The notes under the pieces were generated by a model. That model did no database searches and was not told the DNA's origin. It worked only from the letters and a program-made list of their open reading frames with translations. A DNA stretch of 64,000 nt from CAWHMS01 sp963830495 (GTDB lineage Bacteria > Actinomycetota > Actinomycetes > Propionibacteriales > Nocardioidaceae). The stretch is taken from the NCBI GenBank assembly GCA_963830495.1, contig CAWHMS010000002.1, positions 1,240,001 to 1,304,000 of the forward strand, in the 5' to 3' direction. Of the stretch, positions 17,760-26,319 are shown in pieces. The first letter of the stretch is position 1, and the number at the start of each line of letters is the position of its first letter. A program made the position numbers and the translations under genes.

Positions 17760-18944
17760 GTGCCTGAGTATCTCGTTCTCGTCATCGTCCTCGCGGTCGC
17801 TCTCGTGGCGGCGCTGGTCGGCCTGGTCGCGACCCGGTCGCGGCGGCGTACGTCGACCGACGCCGCTCCACCGGCCGGCTCCACCGCCACCACCGAGCCG
17901 GGCGTCGGGGACGACGCGGAGACGCCACGGGACACCCCGACGCGCACGGTCGAGGACACCCGGCTGCCCGAGCACGAGACCGACCTGGCCGAGCCGATCG
18001 TCATCCCGGAGGTCGAGCGGCCCGACCCTGTCGCCGGCCGGTTGCAGCGCCTCCGGGCCAGACTGTCCAGATCGCAGTCGGCCATGGGCCGGAGTCTGGT
18101 GGCGTTGATGTCGCGCGATCGGCTCGACGACGAGACGTGGGACGAGATCGAGGACACGCTGCTCAGCGCCGACGTCGGTGTGGCCCCGACCCAGGACCTG
18201 GTGCTGCGGCTCCGGGACCGGGTCCGGGTCGAGTCGGTCGGACCCGAGCAGGCCCCGGCACTGCTGCGCGAGGAACTGATCGCGCTCGTCGACCCCACCT
18301 TCGACCGGAGCCTGCACGCCGACCGCACCGGCGGCAAGCCCGGCGTCGTCCTGGTCGTGGGCGTGAACGGTGTCGGCAAGACCACGACCGTGGGCAAGCT
18401 CGCTCGGGTGCTGGTGGCGCAGGACAAGGACGTGCTGCTGGCGGCCGCCGACACGTTCCGCGCCGCCGCCGCCGATCAGCTCACGACCTGGGGCGAGCGG
18501 GTCGGCGTACCCACCGTCCGGGGTCCGGAGGGCTCGGACCCGGCCAGCGTCGCCTTTGAGGCGGTCCGGGCCGGGGTGGAGCAGGAGGTCGACACGGTGC
18601 TGATCGACACTGCCGGGCGACTGCACACCAAGACCGGCCTGATGGACGAGCTCGGCAAGGTCAAGCGGGTCGTCGAGAAGCAGGCCGAGGTCGACGAGGT
18701 GCTGCTCGTCATCGACGCGACCACGGGGCAGAACGGGCTGACCCAGGCGCGGATCTTCGCCGAGGTCGTCGACGTCACGGGCATCGTGCTGACCAAGCTC
18801 GACGGCACGGCCAAGGGCGGGATCGTCATCCAGGTGCAGCGCGAGCTGGGTGTCCCGGTCAAGCTGATCGGGCTCGGCGAGGGAGCCGACGACCTCGCAC
18901 CCTTCGAGCCGGCAGCCTTCGTGGACGCGCTGCTCGGCTCCTAG
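17760..18944 (+). CDS. ftsY: Signal recognition particle receptor FtsY
   Basis: 394 aa from the GTG at 17760 (a TTG 18 bp upstream is also in frame). FtsY docks the SRP-ribosome complex at the membrane. An N-terminal membrane anchor (residues 1-23) and an acidic Pro/Thr linker precede the NG domain: helical N region (about 85-180), then GTPase motifs GVNGVGKTTT, ADTFRAAAADQL, IDTAGRLHT, TKLDGTAKGG and GLGEGADDLAPF. Works with Ffh encoded at 26320. Its stop overlaps the convergent gene at 18941 by 4 bp. Confidence 0.97.
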   Translation: MPEYLVLVIVLAVALVAALVGLVATRSRRRTSTDAAPPAGSTATTEPGVGDDAETPRDTPTRTVEDTRLPEHETDLAEPIVIPEVERPDPVAGRLQRLRARLSRSQSAMGRSLVALMSRDRLDDETWDEIEDTLLSADVGVAPTQDLVLRLRDRVRVESVGPEQAPALLREELIALVDPTFDRSLHADRTGGKPGVVLVVGVNGVGKTTTVGKLARVLVAQDKDVLLAAADTFRAAAADQLTTWGERVGVPTVRGPEGSDPASVAFEAVRAGVEQEVDTVLIDTAGRLHTKTGLMDELGKVKRVVEKQAEVDEVLLVIDATTGQNGLTQARIFAEVVDVTGIVLTKLDGTAKGGIVIQVQRELGVPVKLIGLGEGADDLAPFEPAAFVDALLGS

Positions 18945-19537
18945 CCACGGCTCCAGCGCGGGTCACGTCCGGCCAGCCCCAGCACCCTGTCCAGCAATGG
19001 GGCGCCGTCCGGTACGGGCACCACGGGCCCGAAGAGCCCCTGCCGAGCCTGCTGCTCAGCCGGCATCGACATGGCTGTGGTGAAACCGTGCACGGCCTCC
19101 AGCGACGCCAGGTCCACGCCGAAGTCCTGGCCGCTCGCCACCGCGACATCCCAGCCGTGGAGCACGAGCTCGTCCAGCGCCACCAGCCCAGCGGCGTCAC
19201 CAGGGAGGTCGACTCCGCCGGCTGCGGTCATCCCGCTCCAGGCGGCGGGCTCCTTCCAGGCCTGCGCCAACGCGTCCAGCCGGCTTGCGGTCGTGGTCCG
19301 CCAGTCAGGCTCGAGCCGCTGCGCCGCACCGGACGGTCCCTGTGCCGACAGAGCGGTCCGGGGATCCTTGGCCGCTGCCCAGGTGAACGCCAGCGACAGT
19401 CCCCCGACGTGGTCGACGAGATCGCCCAGTCGGTAGTCCGGGCACGGAGTCGAGGCATCCAGCTGCTCGTCGGAGATGCCGTGCAGCAGTCGGGCCATCT
19501 CACCTGCTGCCGGTGCGAGGTCGAGCATCACCGTCAT
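18941..19537 (-). CDS. TIGR03086/maleylpyruvate isomerase-like metal-binding protein
   Basis: 198 aa. Matches the DinB/MDMPI four-helix family TIGR03086, actinobacterial proteins suspected to use mycothiol. Seen: an N-terminal helix, TPCPDYRLGDLVDHVGG with the first His, WRTTTASRLDALAQAW, and ALDELVLHGWDVAVASGQ with the second His region. The enzyme reaction is not established for this subfamily. It converges on ftsY and starts a minus-strand group with the MpaB-like and MBL genes, with about 100 bp between. A second DinB-type protein lies at 22070. Confidence 0.85.
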   Translation of the reverse strand: MTVMLDLAPAAGEMARLLHGISDEQLDASTPCPDYRLGDLVDHVGGLSLAFTWAAAKDPRTALSAQGPSGAAQRLEPDWRTTTASRLDALAQAWKEPAAWSGMTAAGGVDLPGDAAGLVALDELVLHGWDVAVASGQDFGVDLASLEAVHGFTTAMSMPAEQQARQGLFGPVVPVPDGAPLLDRVLGLAGRDPRWSRG

Positions 19538-19638
19538 GTCATCGCCTTTCGGTCATCGCGCAGGACACGTCGTCGTGCCCCTCAACCCAGATTTGACCGA
19601 ACCGCACGGTGAAACTCATCGGTGCAGCAGACGCCTCG

Positions 19639-20511
19639 TCACTCCGGCGGTCGCATCGCCCAGCGGATGGTCCGGGTCATACCATGACCTGCTGCCCGCA
19701 CGACGGTGCGCTCGAGCAGCGGCAAGTGCGGCAGTCCGAGAGGCTCGCGCGCGTACGCCGGCAGCAGTGCCACGGCTGCCCCGGCCAGCAGCGCGTACGG
19801 CGGCCGCGCCGCCCACGGCAGTGGAGGATCCAGCAGCAGGAATCGGGCCGCCGCTCGGGCCTCGTCCGTGCCCTCCAGCTCCGGCTCGAACGCGCGCAGC
19901 TGCCGCTCGAGTTCGGCCGTCGACTCCGGAGGGTCGGTCACGCCGAGTCGCCGGGCCACGACGGCGGTGTCGGCGACGTACCCGTCGCGGTCGAGAGGAG
20001 CCAGTCCACGAGCCCCGTAGGCGTCGTGGGCACGCAGGAAGCTGTCGGTCTCGGCGAGGTGCACCCAGCGCAGCAGGTGCGGGTCCGACGCGGCGTACGG
20101 CCGGCCGTCGGGGGCGTGACCCCGGACCCGCTCGTGGATCTCGTTGATCCGCGCCACCATCGCTTCAGCGTCGTCGGCGACCCCGAAGGTCGTGACTGCG
20201 AGGAAGTAGCTGGTGCGCGAGAGACGGCCCCAGGGGTCGCCGCGGTAGCCCGAGTGACCGGCCACCCCCGCCATCGCCAGCGGGTGGAGCGACTGCAGCA
20301 GGAGGGCGCGGATGCCGCCGACGAACATCGACGCGTCTCCGTGCACGGCTCGGATGGGCCGGTCTGGCGCGAACCAGCGCGGCCCGGGTGTGTCGTGGAT
20401 GCGGCGGCGACGCGCCGGCCCCTCCTCCCCGGCGACACGCTCGAAGAGCAGGTGCCCCAGTCGGTCGCGCGCCGTACCGACGACACGCACGGGGTTGACC
20501 AGCAGGCTCAT
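19639..20511 (-). CDS. MpaB family (DUF2236) oxygenase-like protein
   Basis: 290 aa. Belongs to DUF2236/MpaB, the family that includes latex-clearing haem oxygenases and mycophenolic acid enzyme B. Seen: RRIHDTPGPRWFAPDRPIRAVHGD, the core LLLQSLHPLAMAGVAGHSGYR, DPWGRLSRTSYFL, and LLRWVHLAETDSFLRAH with conserved His residues likely for haem or metal binding. The C-terminus has a hydrophobic stretch ALLAGAAVALLP. It starts 3 bp after the MBL gene stop, so the two are co-transcribed. Substrate unknown. Confidence 0.85.
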   Translation of the reverse strand: MSLLVNPVRVVGTARDRLGHLLFERVAGEEGPARRRRIHDTPGPRWFAPDRPIRAVHGDASMFVGGIRALLLQSLHPLAMAGVAGHSGYRGDPWGRLSRTSYFLAVTTFGVADDAEAMVARINEIHERVRGHAPDGRPYAASDPHLLRWVHLAETDSFLRAHDAYGARGLAPLDRDGYVADTAVVARRLGVTDPPESTAELERQLRAFEPELEGTDEARAAARFLLLDPPLPWAARPPYALLAGAAVALLPAYAREPLGLPHLPLLERTVVRAAGHGMTRTIRWAMRPPE

Positions 20512-20514
20512 CGG

Positions 20515-21174
20515 TCAGAAGCTCCGGGCGCTGCCGTCGGCGAGGTCGTGGACCTCGAGGTCGTCGCCGCCGAACGCCTGGGTGTGCATCAGGTACATCG
20601 CTCGCCCCGCAGGGCTGAGCAGTCCGTCGTGGATCGGCACCACATCCGCGGGCCCGAGCCTCCGCACGAAGTCGAGCGTGTCGCGGACCGCGCACCAGGG
20701 CGCGTTGACGGGCAGCGCCAGCACGTCCACCGGACCCGGCTCGGCGTCGTACGCGTCGCCCGGATGGAAGAACCGCGGCTCACCCGGCGAGCGCACCAGC
20801 ACGCCGAGGTTGCCGACCTGGCTCATCCCGGCATGGTTGAAGGCGTGCTTCTCGCCGTGCATCTCCAGCACCGCGTCCGCGGCGCTGATCGTCTGCCCCG
20901 GTGACAGCGGTTCGGGGCGCAGCTCGCCCGACGACTCCGCCGCGATGGACGCCGCCGTCTCTCCCTCGGCCACCACTCGAGCGTCCGGGCTCGCGGCGAG
21001 CACGATCCTGAGCTGGTCGAGGTCGGCGTGGTCGGGGTGCTGGTGCGTCATGACGACCAGGTCGACTCCCTCGGCTTGCTGCAGCCGGCTGCTGAGGTTG
21101 CCCGGGTCGAGCAGGATCCGCGCGCCACCGGTCTCCACGAGCAGGCAGGAGTGTCCGTGGTGCGTGATGCGCAT
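20515..21174 (-). CDS. MBL-fold metal-dependent hydrolase
   Basis: 219 aa. UlaG/RNase Z-like beta-lactamase fold. N-terminus MRITHHGHSCLLVETGGARILLDPG is typical; the zinc motif is TMTHQHPDHAD-like (HQHPDH at about residue 43), with further ligands at KHAFNHAGM and HPGDAYD. First gene of a minus-strand pair with the MpaB-like oxygenase. The substrate cannot be told. It diverges from alaX with a 111-bp gap. Confidence 0.88.
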   Translation of the reverse strand: MRITHHGHSCLLVETGGARILLDPGNLSSRLQQAEGVDLVVMTHQHPDHADLDQLRIVLAASPDARVVAEGETAASIAAESSGELRPEPLSPGQTISAADAVLEMHGEKHAFNHAGMSQVGNLGVLVRSPGEPRFFHPGDAYDAEPGPVDVLALPVNAPWCAVRDTLDFVRRLGPADVVPIHDGLLSPAGRAMYLMHTQAFGGDDLEVHDLADGSARSF

Positions 21175-21285
21175 GCAGCCAACCTACGTCGCGCCCACAC
21201 CACACCACAGCGGGCCGCTGCCGACAGTCGACCTGAGGCCGTGGAGCCGCCTCTACGATGTCGAGAGACGGAAGGGGTGACGCGG

Positions 21286-22017
21286 ATGAGTCTGCCGCTG
21301 TACTGGCAGGACCAGACCACGATGCGGTGGAACGCGACGGTGCTCGCGTCGGCGCCCGACGGCATCGTGCTGGACGCGTCGGCCTTCTATCCCGGTGGCG
21401 GTGGGCAGCCGGCCGACATCGGGCTGCTGGAGTGGGGCGGGGTCTTCACCCGGGTCGAAGGGGTGGACAGCGCGGGTGCCCTGGTGCCCGCCGAAGGCGA
21501 CCCGCTGCCCCCGGCAGGGACCCAGGTAGAGGCCCGGCTGGACGACGTACGGCGTCGGCAGCTGATGCGCACGCACTCGGCGTTGCACGTGGTCTGCGGG
21601 GTGGTGTTCCGCGACTTCCAGGCGCTGGTGACCGGATCGAACATGGAGCCGCTGACCGGGCGGATGGACTTCAACCTCGCCGCGGTCCCCGCGGGCTTCA
21701 AGGGCGACCTCGAACGGCTCGTCAACGAGGAGATCGCGCTCGATCGGGCGATCACGGCGCGGATCGTGAGCCGGGAGGAGGCCCTCGCCGACAGCGATGT
21801 GATGCGGACGGCACAGGACCTCATCCCAGCCGAGGTGGAGCAGGTCCGGATCATCGACATCGCCGGACTGGACGCCCAGGCAGACGCCGGCACCCACGTC
21901 GCCTCGACCCGGCAGATCGGTGAGGTCCGGATCGCCAAGGTCGAGAACAAGGGCAAGGGCTTCCGGCGGGTGCGCGTCGCCCTGCCGCAGCCGGAGCCTC
22001 ACCACGCCCATGGCTGA
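21286..22017 (+). CDS. Alanyl-tRNA editing protein (AlaX-like)
   Basis: 243 aa from the ATG at 21286; the frame stays open upstream, but without family similarity. Free-standing homologue of the AlaRS editing domain, which deacylates Ser- or Gly-tRNA(Ala). Seen: SAFYPGGGGQPADIG, the metal motif THSALHVV (HxxxH), GSNMEPLTGRMDFN, and DAGTHVASTRQIGEV, matching the CxxxH-type C-terminal motif with Ala in place of Cys. A TACGAT box at about 21254 could be the -10, giving a short leader. Confidence 0.87.
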   Translation: MSLPLYWQDQTTMRWNATVLASAPDGIVLDASAFYPGGGGQPADIGLLEWGGVFTRVEGVDSAGALVPAEGDPLPPAGTQVEARLDDVRRRQLMRTHSALHVVCGVVFRDFQALVTGSNMEPLTGRMDFNLAAVPAGFKGDLERLVNEEIALDRAITARIVSREEALADSDVMRTAQDLIPAEVEQVRIIDIAGLDAQADAGTHVASTRQIGEVRIAKVENKGKGFRRVRVALPQPEPHHAHG

Positions 22018-22069
22018 AGCTTTTCCGCATCCCGCGAAGATCTTCAGCCACAGCGGTAGGAGCCACGAG

Positions 22070-22639
22070 ATGGACGAGCAACCAGAGGCCGAGGCAGCCG
22101 AAGAAATCCGCCAGATCGTTTCATCCGCAGTCTGGCCCGAGCCGCGCACAACCGTCATCCCGCGTACGGCGGACGAGCAGGCCACCCTGACGGCATACCT
22201 CGACCACTACCGCGAGACCTTCGCCCTGAAGTGTGCCGGCGTGCCACCCCACCGCCTGTCCGAACGCAGCTCTCCGCCGTCGACCATGAGCCTGCACGGG
22301 CTGATCCGGCATCTCGCCGGAGTCGAGCGTTGGTGGTTCGCCATCAACTTCGCCGGCGACGACCTGCCGATGCTCCACTACTCCGACGACGACCCCGACC
22401 AGGACTTCGAGGACCTCGCCGGCGACCCCGGCGCCGCTCTCGAGGTGTGGCACACCGAGTGCGAGCGGTCGCGGCGGATCGTCGCAGCCGCGGGATCCCT
22501 CGACCAGGTTGGCGCTGTCGAACGGGGCGGCGCCTTCACCTTGCGGTGGCTGCTGCTCCACATGATCGCCGAGTACGCCCAGCACGACGGCCACGCCGAC
22601 CTGCTGCGCGAGGGCATCGACGGCGCTGTCGGCGCGTAG
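22070..22639 (+). CDS. DinB family protein (DUF664)
   Basis: 189 aa from the ATG at 22070 with TAGGAG 7-8 nt upstream. DUF664 proteins are four-helix DinB-type metal proteins, probably mycothiol- or bacillithiol-dependent transferases. The metal His residues are in GLIRHLAGVERWWF and HMIAEYAQHDGHADLLRE. Between them an acidic loop (HYSDDDPDQDFEDLAGD) is typical of the family. Monocistronic, 52 bp after alaX. Confidence 0.9.
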   Translation: MDEQPEAEAAEEIRQIVSSAVWPEPRTTVIPRTADEQATLTAYLDHYRETFALKCAGVPPHRLSERSSPPSTMSLHGLIRHLAGVERWWFAINFAGDDLPMLHYSDDDPDQDFEDLAGDPGAALEVWHTECERSRRIVAAAGSLDQVGAVERGGAFTLRWLLLHMIAEYAQHDGHADLLREGIDGAVGA

Positions 22640-22695
22640 GCGGCGGGACTGGTGGCCCGTTGCCAGGCGTGGCATGGCCCTCATTGCGCGGAGAA

Positions 22696-22764
22696 TTCAC
22701 GTCGCTGTAACACAGTCGCGGTAGTCGTCACAGACACGAAACGTCCCGGCTCATCGATCGAAAC
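22696..22764 (+). promoter_or_regulatory. GlnR-like nitrogen-control boxes upstream of amt-glnK-glnD
   Basis: GTCAC-N6-GAAAC at 22727-22742 matches the GlnR consensus gTnAC-N6-GaAAC exactly. A weaker pair TTCAC-N6-GTAAC lies at 22696-22711, 31 bp upstream (about three helical turns). A further GAAAC sits at 22760-22764, 22 bp after the first GAAAC. The boxes are about 120-160 bp before the amt ATG, a usual place for nitrogen-responsive activation. The 220-bp gap holds no gene. Confidence 0.7.
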
Positions 22765-22859
22765 GGCAACGGCCCAGGCTGGTCGCACCAAGCCGGTCAT
22801 CGCATCGACATCGGCGTCGGAGGACAGACCGGTCCGTCGCAACCTTCCTTGGAGGTTCC

Positions 22860-24227
22860 ATGGACACCGGCCACGCAGCATGGGTCCTGGCATCGGCCTC
22901 GCTCGTGCTCCTGATGACGCCCGGTCTGGCGTTCTTCTACGGGGGGATGACGCGTTCGGGGTCAGTGCTGAACATGATGATGATGTCGTTCGGGGCGATC
23001 GGCGTCGTCAGCGTCGTCTACATCCTGTGGGGCTGGTCGATGTCCTACGGCTCGCAGGACATCGCCGGACTCTTCGCCGATCCGTTCGAGCTCTTCGGGC
23101 TCGACGGCATCGACCCCGGGTCGTACATCTTCGTGGCCTTCCAGCTGACGTTCGCCGTCATCACCGCTGCCCTCATCAGCGGCGCGATCGCCGACCGCGC
23201 GAAGTACTCGACCTGGCTGGTCTTCACGGGGCTCTGGGTCACGCTGTCGTACTTCCCGCTGGCGCACATGGTGTGGGGCGGCGGTTTCCTCAGCGGGCTC
23301 GACCCCGACGGTGTCGCCGCGCGCCTGTTCGGCACCATCGGGCAGGGCGCGGACCAGGTCGCAGCGGTGTCGCCGATCGACTACGCCGGCGGCACTGTCG
23401 TGCACATCAACGCCGGCGTCGCCGGGCTCGTGCTCGCGCTGATCCTCGGCGTACGGCGTGGCTTCGGGAAGGAGCCGATGCGCCCGCACAACCTGCCCTT
23501 CACGATGCTCGGTGCCGGCCTGCTGTGGTTCGGCTGGTTCGGCTTCAACGTCGGTTCGTTCGTGCCGGTCGAAGAAGTCGGCACGGAGGGCTTCGCCGCC
23601 AACTTCGTCAACGAGACCGGACTTGTCTGGGTGAACACCATGGCCGCCACGGCAGCTGCGATGCTCGGCTGGTTGCTGGTGGAGAAGCTCCGCGACGGCA
23701 AGGCCACCAGCCTCGGGGCCGCCTCCGGGGTTGTTGCCGGTCTGGTCGCCGTGACTCCAGCGTGCGGCGCACTGAGCCCGGTCGGCGCACTCATCCTGGG
23801 TGTGGTCGCGGGCGCCCTGTGTGCGCTGGCGGTCGGCCTGAAGTACCGGTTCGGGTACGACGACTCCCTCGACGTCGTGGGTGTGCACCTCGTGGGTGGT
23901 CTGGTGGGCACCATCGGCATCGGCTTCCTGGCCACCAGCACCGGACTCTTGTACGGCGGTGGACCTGACCAGCTCGTGGTGCAGGCAGCCATCGCGCTCG
24001 TCGCCATGGTCTGGTCCGGGGTCGCCACCATCGCGATCGGGCTGCTGCTCAAGGCGGTCATGGGCTGGCGTGTCGACGAGGAGACAGAGGTCCACGGCAT
24101 CGACCTCGCCGAGCACGGTGAGCGCGCCTACGACTTCGCGCCGGCATCCTTCGCCGGCACCCGGACCACGGCTGCGGCTGCCGCCGAACCGATCGACGCA
24201 CCGATCAAGGAGAAGGTGGAGGCATGA
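22860..24227 (+). CDS. amt: Ammonium transporter
   Basis: 455 aa, ATG at 22860 with TTGGAGG 5 nt upstream. Amt/MEP channel of the inner membrane, trimeric, conducting NH3/NH4+. About 11 membrane helices; seen: ATGs N-terminal TGHAAWVLASASLVLLMTPG-type first helix, FFYGGMTR, AHMVWGGG with the first pore-lining region, DYAGGTVVHINAGVAGL, LLWFGWFGFNVGS, and VDVVGVHLVGGLVG-like twin-His region (GVHLVGGLVG). Overlaps glnK by 4 bp (ATGA), so the PII protein that plugs the channel is made with it. Confidence 0.96.
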   Translation: MDTGHAAWVLASASLVLLMTPGLAFFYGGMTRSGSVLNMMMMSFGAIGVVSVVYILWGWSMSYGSQDIAGLFADPFELFGLDGIDPGSYIFVAFQLTFAVITAALISGAIADRAKYSTWLVFTGLWVTLSYFPLAHMVWGGGFLSGLDPDGVAARLFGTIGQGADQVAAVSPIDYAGGTVVHINAGVAGLVLALILGVRRGFGKEPMRPHNLPFTMLGAGLLWFGWFGFNVGSFVPVEEVGTEGFAANFVNETGLVWVNTMAATAAAMLGWLLVEKLRDGKATSLGAASGVVAGLVAVTPACGALSPVGALILGVVAGALCALAVGLKYRFGYDDSLDVVGVHLVGGLVGTIGIGFLATSTGLLYGGGPDQLVVQAAIALVAMVWSGVATIAIGLLLKAVMGWRVDEETEVHGIDLAEHGERAYDFAPASFAGTRTTAAAAAEPIDAPIKEKVEA

Positions 24228-24562
24228 AGCTCATCACCGCGGTGATCAAGCCGCACAAGCTCGAGGACGTGCGAGCGGCTCTAGAGGCCTTCGGCGTCAC
24301 CGGCATGACCGTCACGGAGGCGAGCGGCTACGGCCGCCAGAAGGGGCACACCGAGGTATATCGAGGAGCCGAGTACGACATCCTGCTCGTGCCCAAGGTG
24401 CGACTCGAGGTGGTGGTCGACTCCGACGATGTGGACGACATCGTCGAGGTGGTCGTCAAGAGTGCACAGACCGGCCGCATCGGGGACGGCAAGGTCTGGG
24501 TCTCTGCCCTCGACACGGTCGTGCGGGTGCGCACCGGTGATCGGGACTCCGACGCCGTCTGA
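24224..24562 (+). CDS. glnK: Nitrogen regulatory protein P-II
   Basis: 112 aa. Trimeric sensor of ATP/ADP and 2-oxoglutarate that binds Amt. Seen: MKLITAVIKPHKLEDV, the T-loop GHTEVYRGAEYDILLVPK with Tyr51 (site of uridylylation or adenylylation), and the B-loop/C-terminal TGRIGDGKVWVSAL. Start overlaps the amt stop. As in mycobacteria and corynebacteria it sits between amt and glnD. I use glnK because it is amt-linked; glnB is the other common name. Confidence 0.96.
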   Translation: MKLITAVIKPHKLEDVRAALEAFGVTGMTVTEASGYGRQKGHTEVYRGAEYDILLVPKVRLEVVVDSDDVDDIVEVVVKSAQTGRIGDGKVWVSALDTVVRVRTGDRDSDAV

Positions 24563-26237
24563 CGGTGCGCGGCCCTACTCGGAACGGCGTCGCGATCGCG
24601 CTGCCGCCGCTGATGCGAGGCTGCACTCGCTGTGGCACCAGGCCGCTGCTGACCTGGACGTGCCGACAGCGGGTGCAGCCCTCGTCGCGGTCGGCAGCCT
24701 GGGCCGCGGTGAGCTCTCCCCGGCCAGCGACCTCGACGTCGTGCTGCTGGCGGACGACAGGTTCGATGAGGAGCTGCTCTGCACGCTGGCCGAGCGGCTC
24801 TGGTACCCGCTATGGGACGCGAACGTGGCCGTCGACCACGCCGTCCGGACCGTCAGCGAGCTGCGGCTGGCCGCAGCGGACGACGTACGGGTGGCTCTCG
24901 GAGCACTCGACCTCCGGCATGTGGCCGGCGATGCCATGTTGACGGTCGGGGCGAGAGCCACCGTGCTCGCAGACTGGCGTCGAACGGCGAAGCGACGGCT
25001 GCCCGAGCTGGTCGAAGCCAGCAGAGACCGCTGGCGGCGGGTGGGAGACCTGGCACATGCCACCACTCCTGACCTGAAGGAGGCGCACGGCGGTCTGCGC
25101 GACGTGACGATGCTGCGGGGGATGCTGAGCAGCTGGCTCGTCGACGTACCGGCCGGTGAGCTGCGCAGGCTGGAGTGCGACCTGCTGATGATCCGCGACG
25201 CACTTCACGAGACCACCGGCCGCCGCGGGGAACGGATGGTGCCGGAGTATGCCGTCGAGGTGGCGGAGCGGGTCGGCATCGGTGGGGCCGAGGCGCTGCG
25301 TTCGATGCTGGTGACCATCGGTCGAGCCGTCGGGCATCTGGCGACCGTGGCAAGCCGCAACGTGGACTGGCTGTTGACGCCGCGCGTCGGCCCCGGCCCG
25401 CGCCGACCGCGGCTGGAGCCGTTGGCGCCGGGTGTCGCAGCCCATCGGGGCGAGGTCGTGCTCACCGGCTCTCCGGAGCTGCAGGCCGACCCGCTGTCGG
25501 CGTTGCGGATCGCAGCGATTGCCACGACGCACGACCTGGTGCTCACCGACGTCGTTGCAGCGCGGCTGGGACGCGCGTCCGCGCCGATGCCGGTGCCATG
25601 GCCAGCCGAGGCCCGTGCGCTGCTCACGCACCTCTTGGCGGCTGGTGAGCCGCTGATCGACGTCTGGGAGAGCTTCGACCAGTACGGCGTCGTGGATCGT
25701 CTGCTGCCGGAGTGGAAGCGGGTGCGACACCTGGCCCCGCAATCGCCGGTGCATCGCTTCACCGTCGACAGGCATCTGGTGCAGACCTGTGTCGAGGCTT
25801 CGGCTCTGTCGGGCACGGTCGGTCGTCCCGACCTGCTCGTCACGGCCGCCCTGCTGCACGACATCGGCAAGGGGGACCCGTGCGACCACAGCGAGCTCGG
25901 CGAGGTCATCGCCACCGAGGTCGCCGCCAGGATGGGGTTCAGCGACGACGACGCGGCCGTCATCGCGCGGCTCGTGCGCCACCATCTGCTGCTCGTCGAC
26001 GTCGCGACCCACCGCGACATCGACGACCCGGCCACCCTCGACGAGGTCGCCGACGCGGTCCACGACGGCGGAACGCTGCAGCTGTTGGGCGCGCTCACCC
26101 AGGCCGACGCGCGCGCCACCGGACCGCAGGCGTGGACCCCCTGGCGCGCTCACCTCGTCGACACCCTCGTCCAGCGGGTGCACGCGCGGTTGCCGGCCTC
26201 GACGGCCCCGGCCTCGACGGCACCGACTGCGGTCTGA
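24537..26237 (+). CDS. glnD: PII nucleotidyltransferase GlnD, lacking ACT domains
   Basis: 566 aa if the GTG at 24537 is used; this overlaps glnK by 26 bp, and no ATG/GTG/TTG is in frame between there and the first conserved residues. Nucleotidyltransferase motif GSLGRGELSPASDLDVVLL, then the PII-UTase linker (DLKEAHGGLRDVTMLRGML) and an HD domain (LLHDIGKGDPCDHSELG). GlnD modifies and demodifies PII at Tyr51 (adenylylation in actinobacteria). The protein ends soon after the HD domain in PASTAPASTAPTAV, while family members usually carry two C-terminal ACT domains that sense glutamine. No remnant was found before ffh. Confidence 0.88.
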   Translation: MIGTPTPSDGARPYSERRRDRAAAADARLHSLWHQAAADLDVPTAGAALVAVGSLGRGELSPASDLDVVLLADDRFDEELLCTLAERLWYPLWDANVAVDHAVRTVSELRLAAADDVRVALGALDLRHVAGDAMLTVGARATVLADWRRTAKRRLPELVEASRDRWRRVGDLAHATTPDLKEAHGGLRDVTMLRGMLSSWLVDVPAGELRRLECDLLMIRDALHETTGRRGERMVPEYAVEVAERVGIGGAEALRSMLVTIGRAVGHLATVASRNVDWLLTPRVGPGPRRPRLEPLAPGVAAHRGEVVLTGSPELQADPLSALRIAAIATTHDLVLTDVVAARLGRASAPMPVPWPAEARALLTHLLAAGEPLIDVWESFDQYGVVDRLLPEWKRVRHLAPQSPVHRFTVDRHLVQTCVEASALSGTVGRPDLLVTAALLHDIGKGDPCDHSELGEVIATEVAARMGFSDDDAAVIARLVRHHLLLVDVATHRDIDDPATLDEVADAVHDGGTLQLLGALTQADARATGPQAWTPWRAHLVDTLVQRVHARLPASTAPASTAPTAV

Positions 26238-26262
26238 GCGCAACGTCGCCTGCTGCCGCGGG

Positions 26263-26268
26263 TAGGCT
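26263..26268 (+). promoter_or_regulatory. Putative -10 box of ffh
   Basis: TAGGCT is located 52 bp before the ffh GTG, in the 82-bp gap after glnD. Same hexamer as upstream of smc. Confidence 0.4.
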
Positions 26269-26319
26269 GGGCGCTCGACGTACGACCGCTCCACTACCGG
26301 ACCGAGGACCATCCCACCC

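Noticed and set aside
22640..22859. Small ORFs in the amt upstream region
   Set aside because: No ribosome binding site or family similarity; the region is better explained by GlnR boxes and promoter.
26238..26319. Remnant of GlnD ACT domains after the stop
   Set aside because: Only 82 bp before ffh and no ACT-like sequence in any frame.
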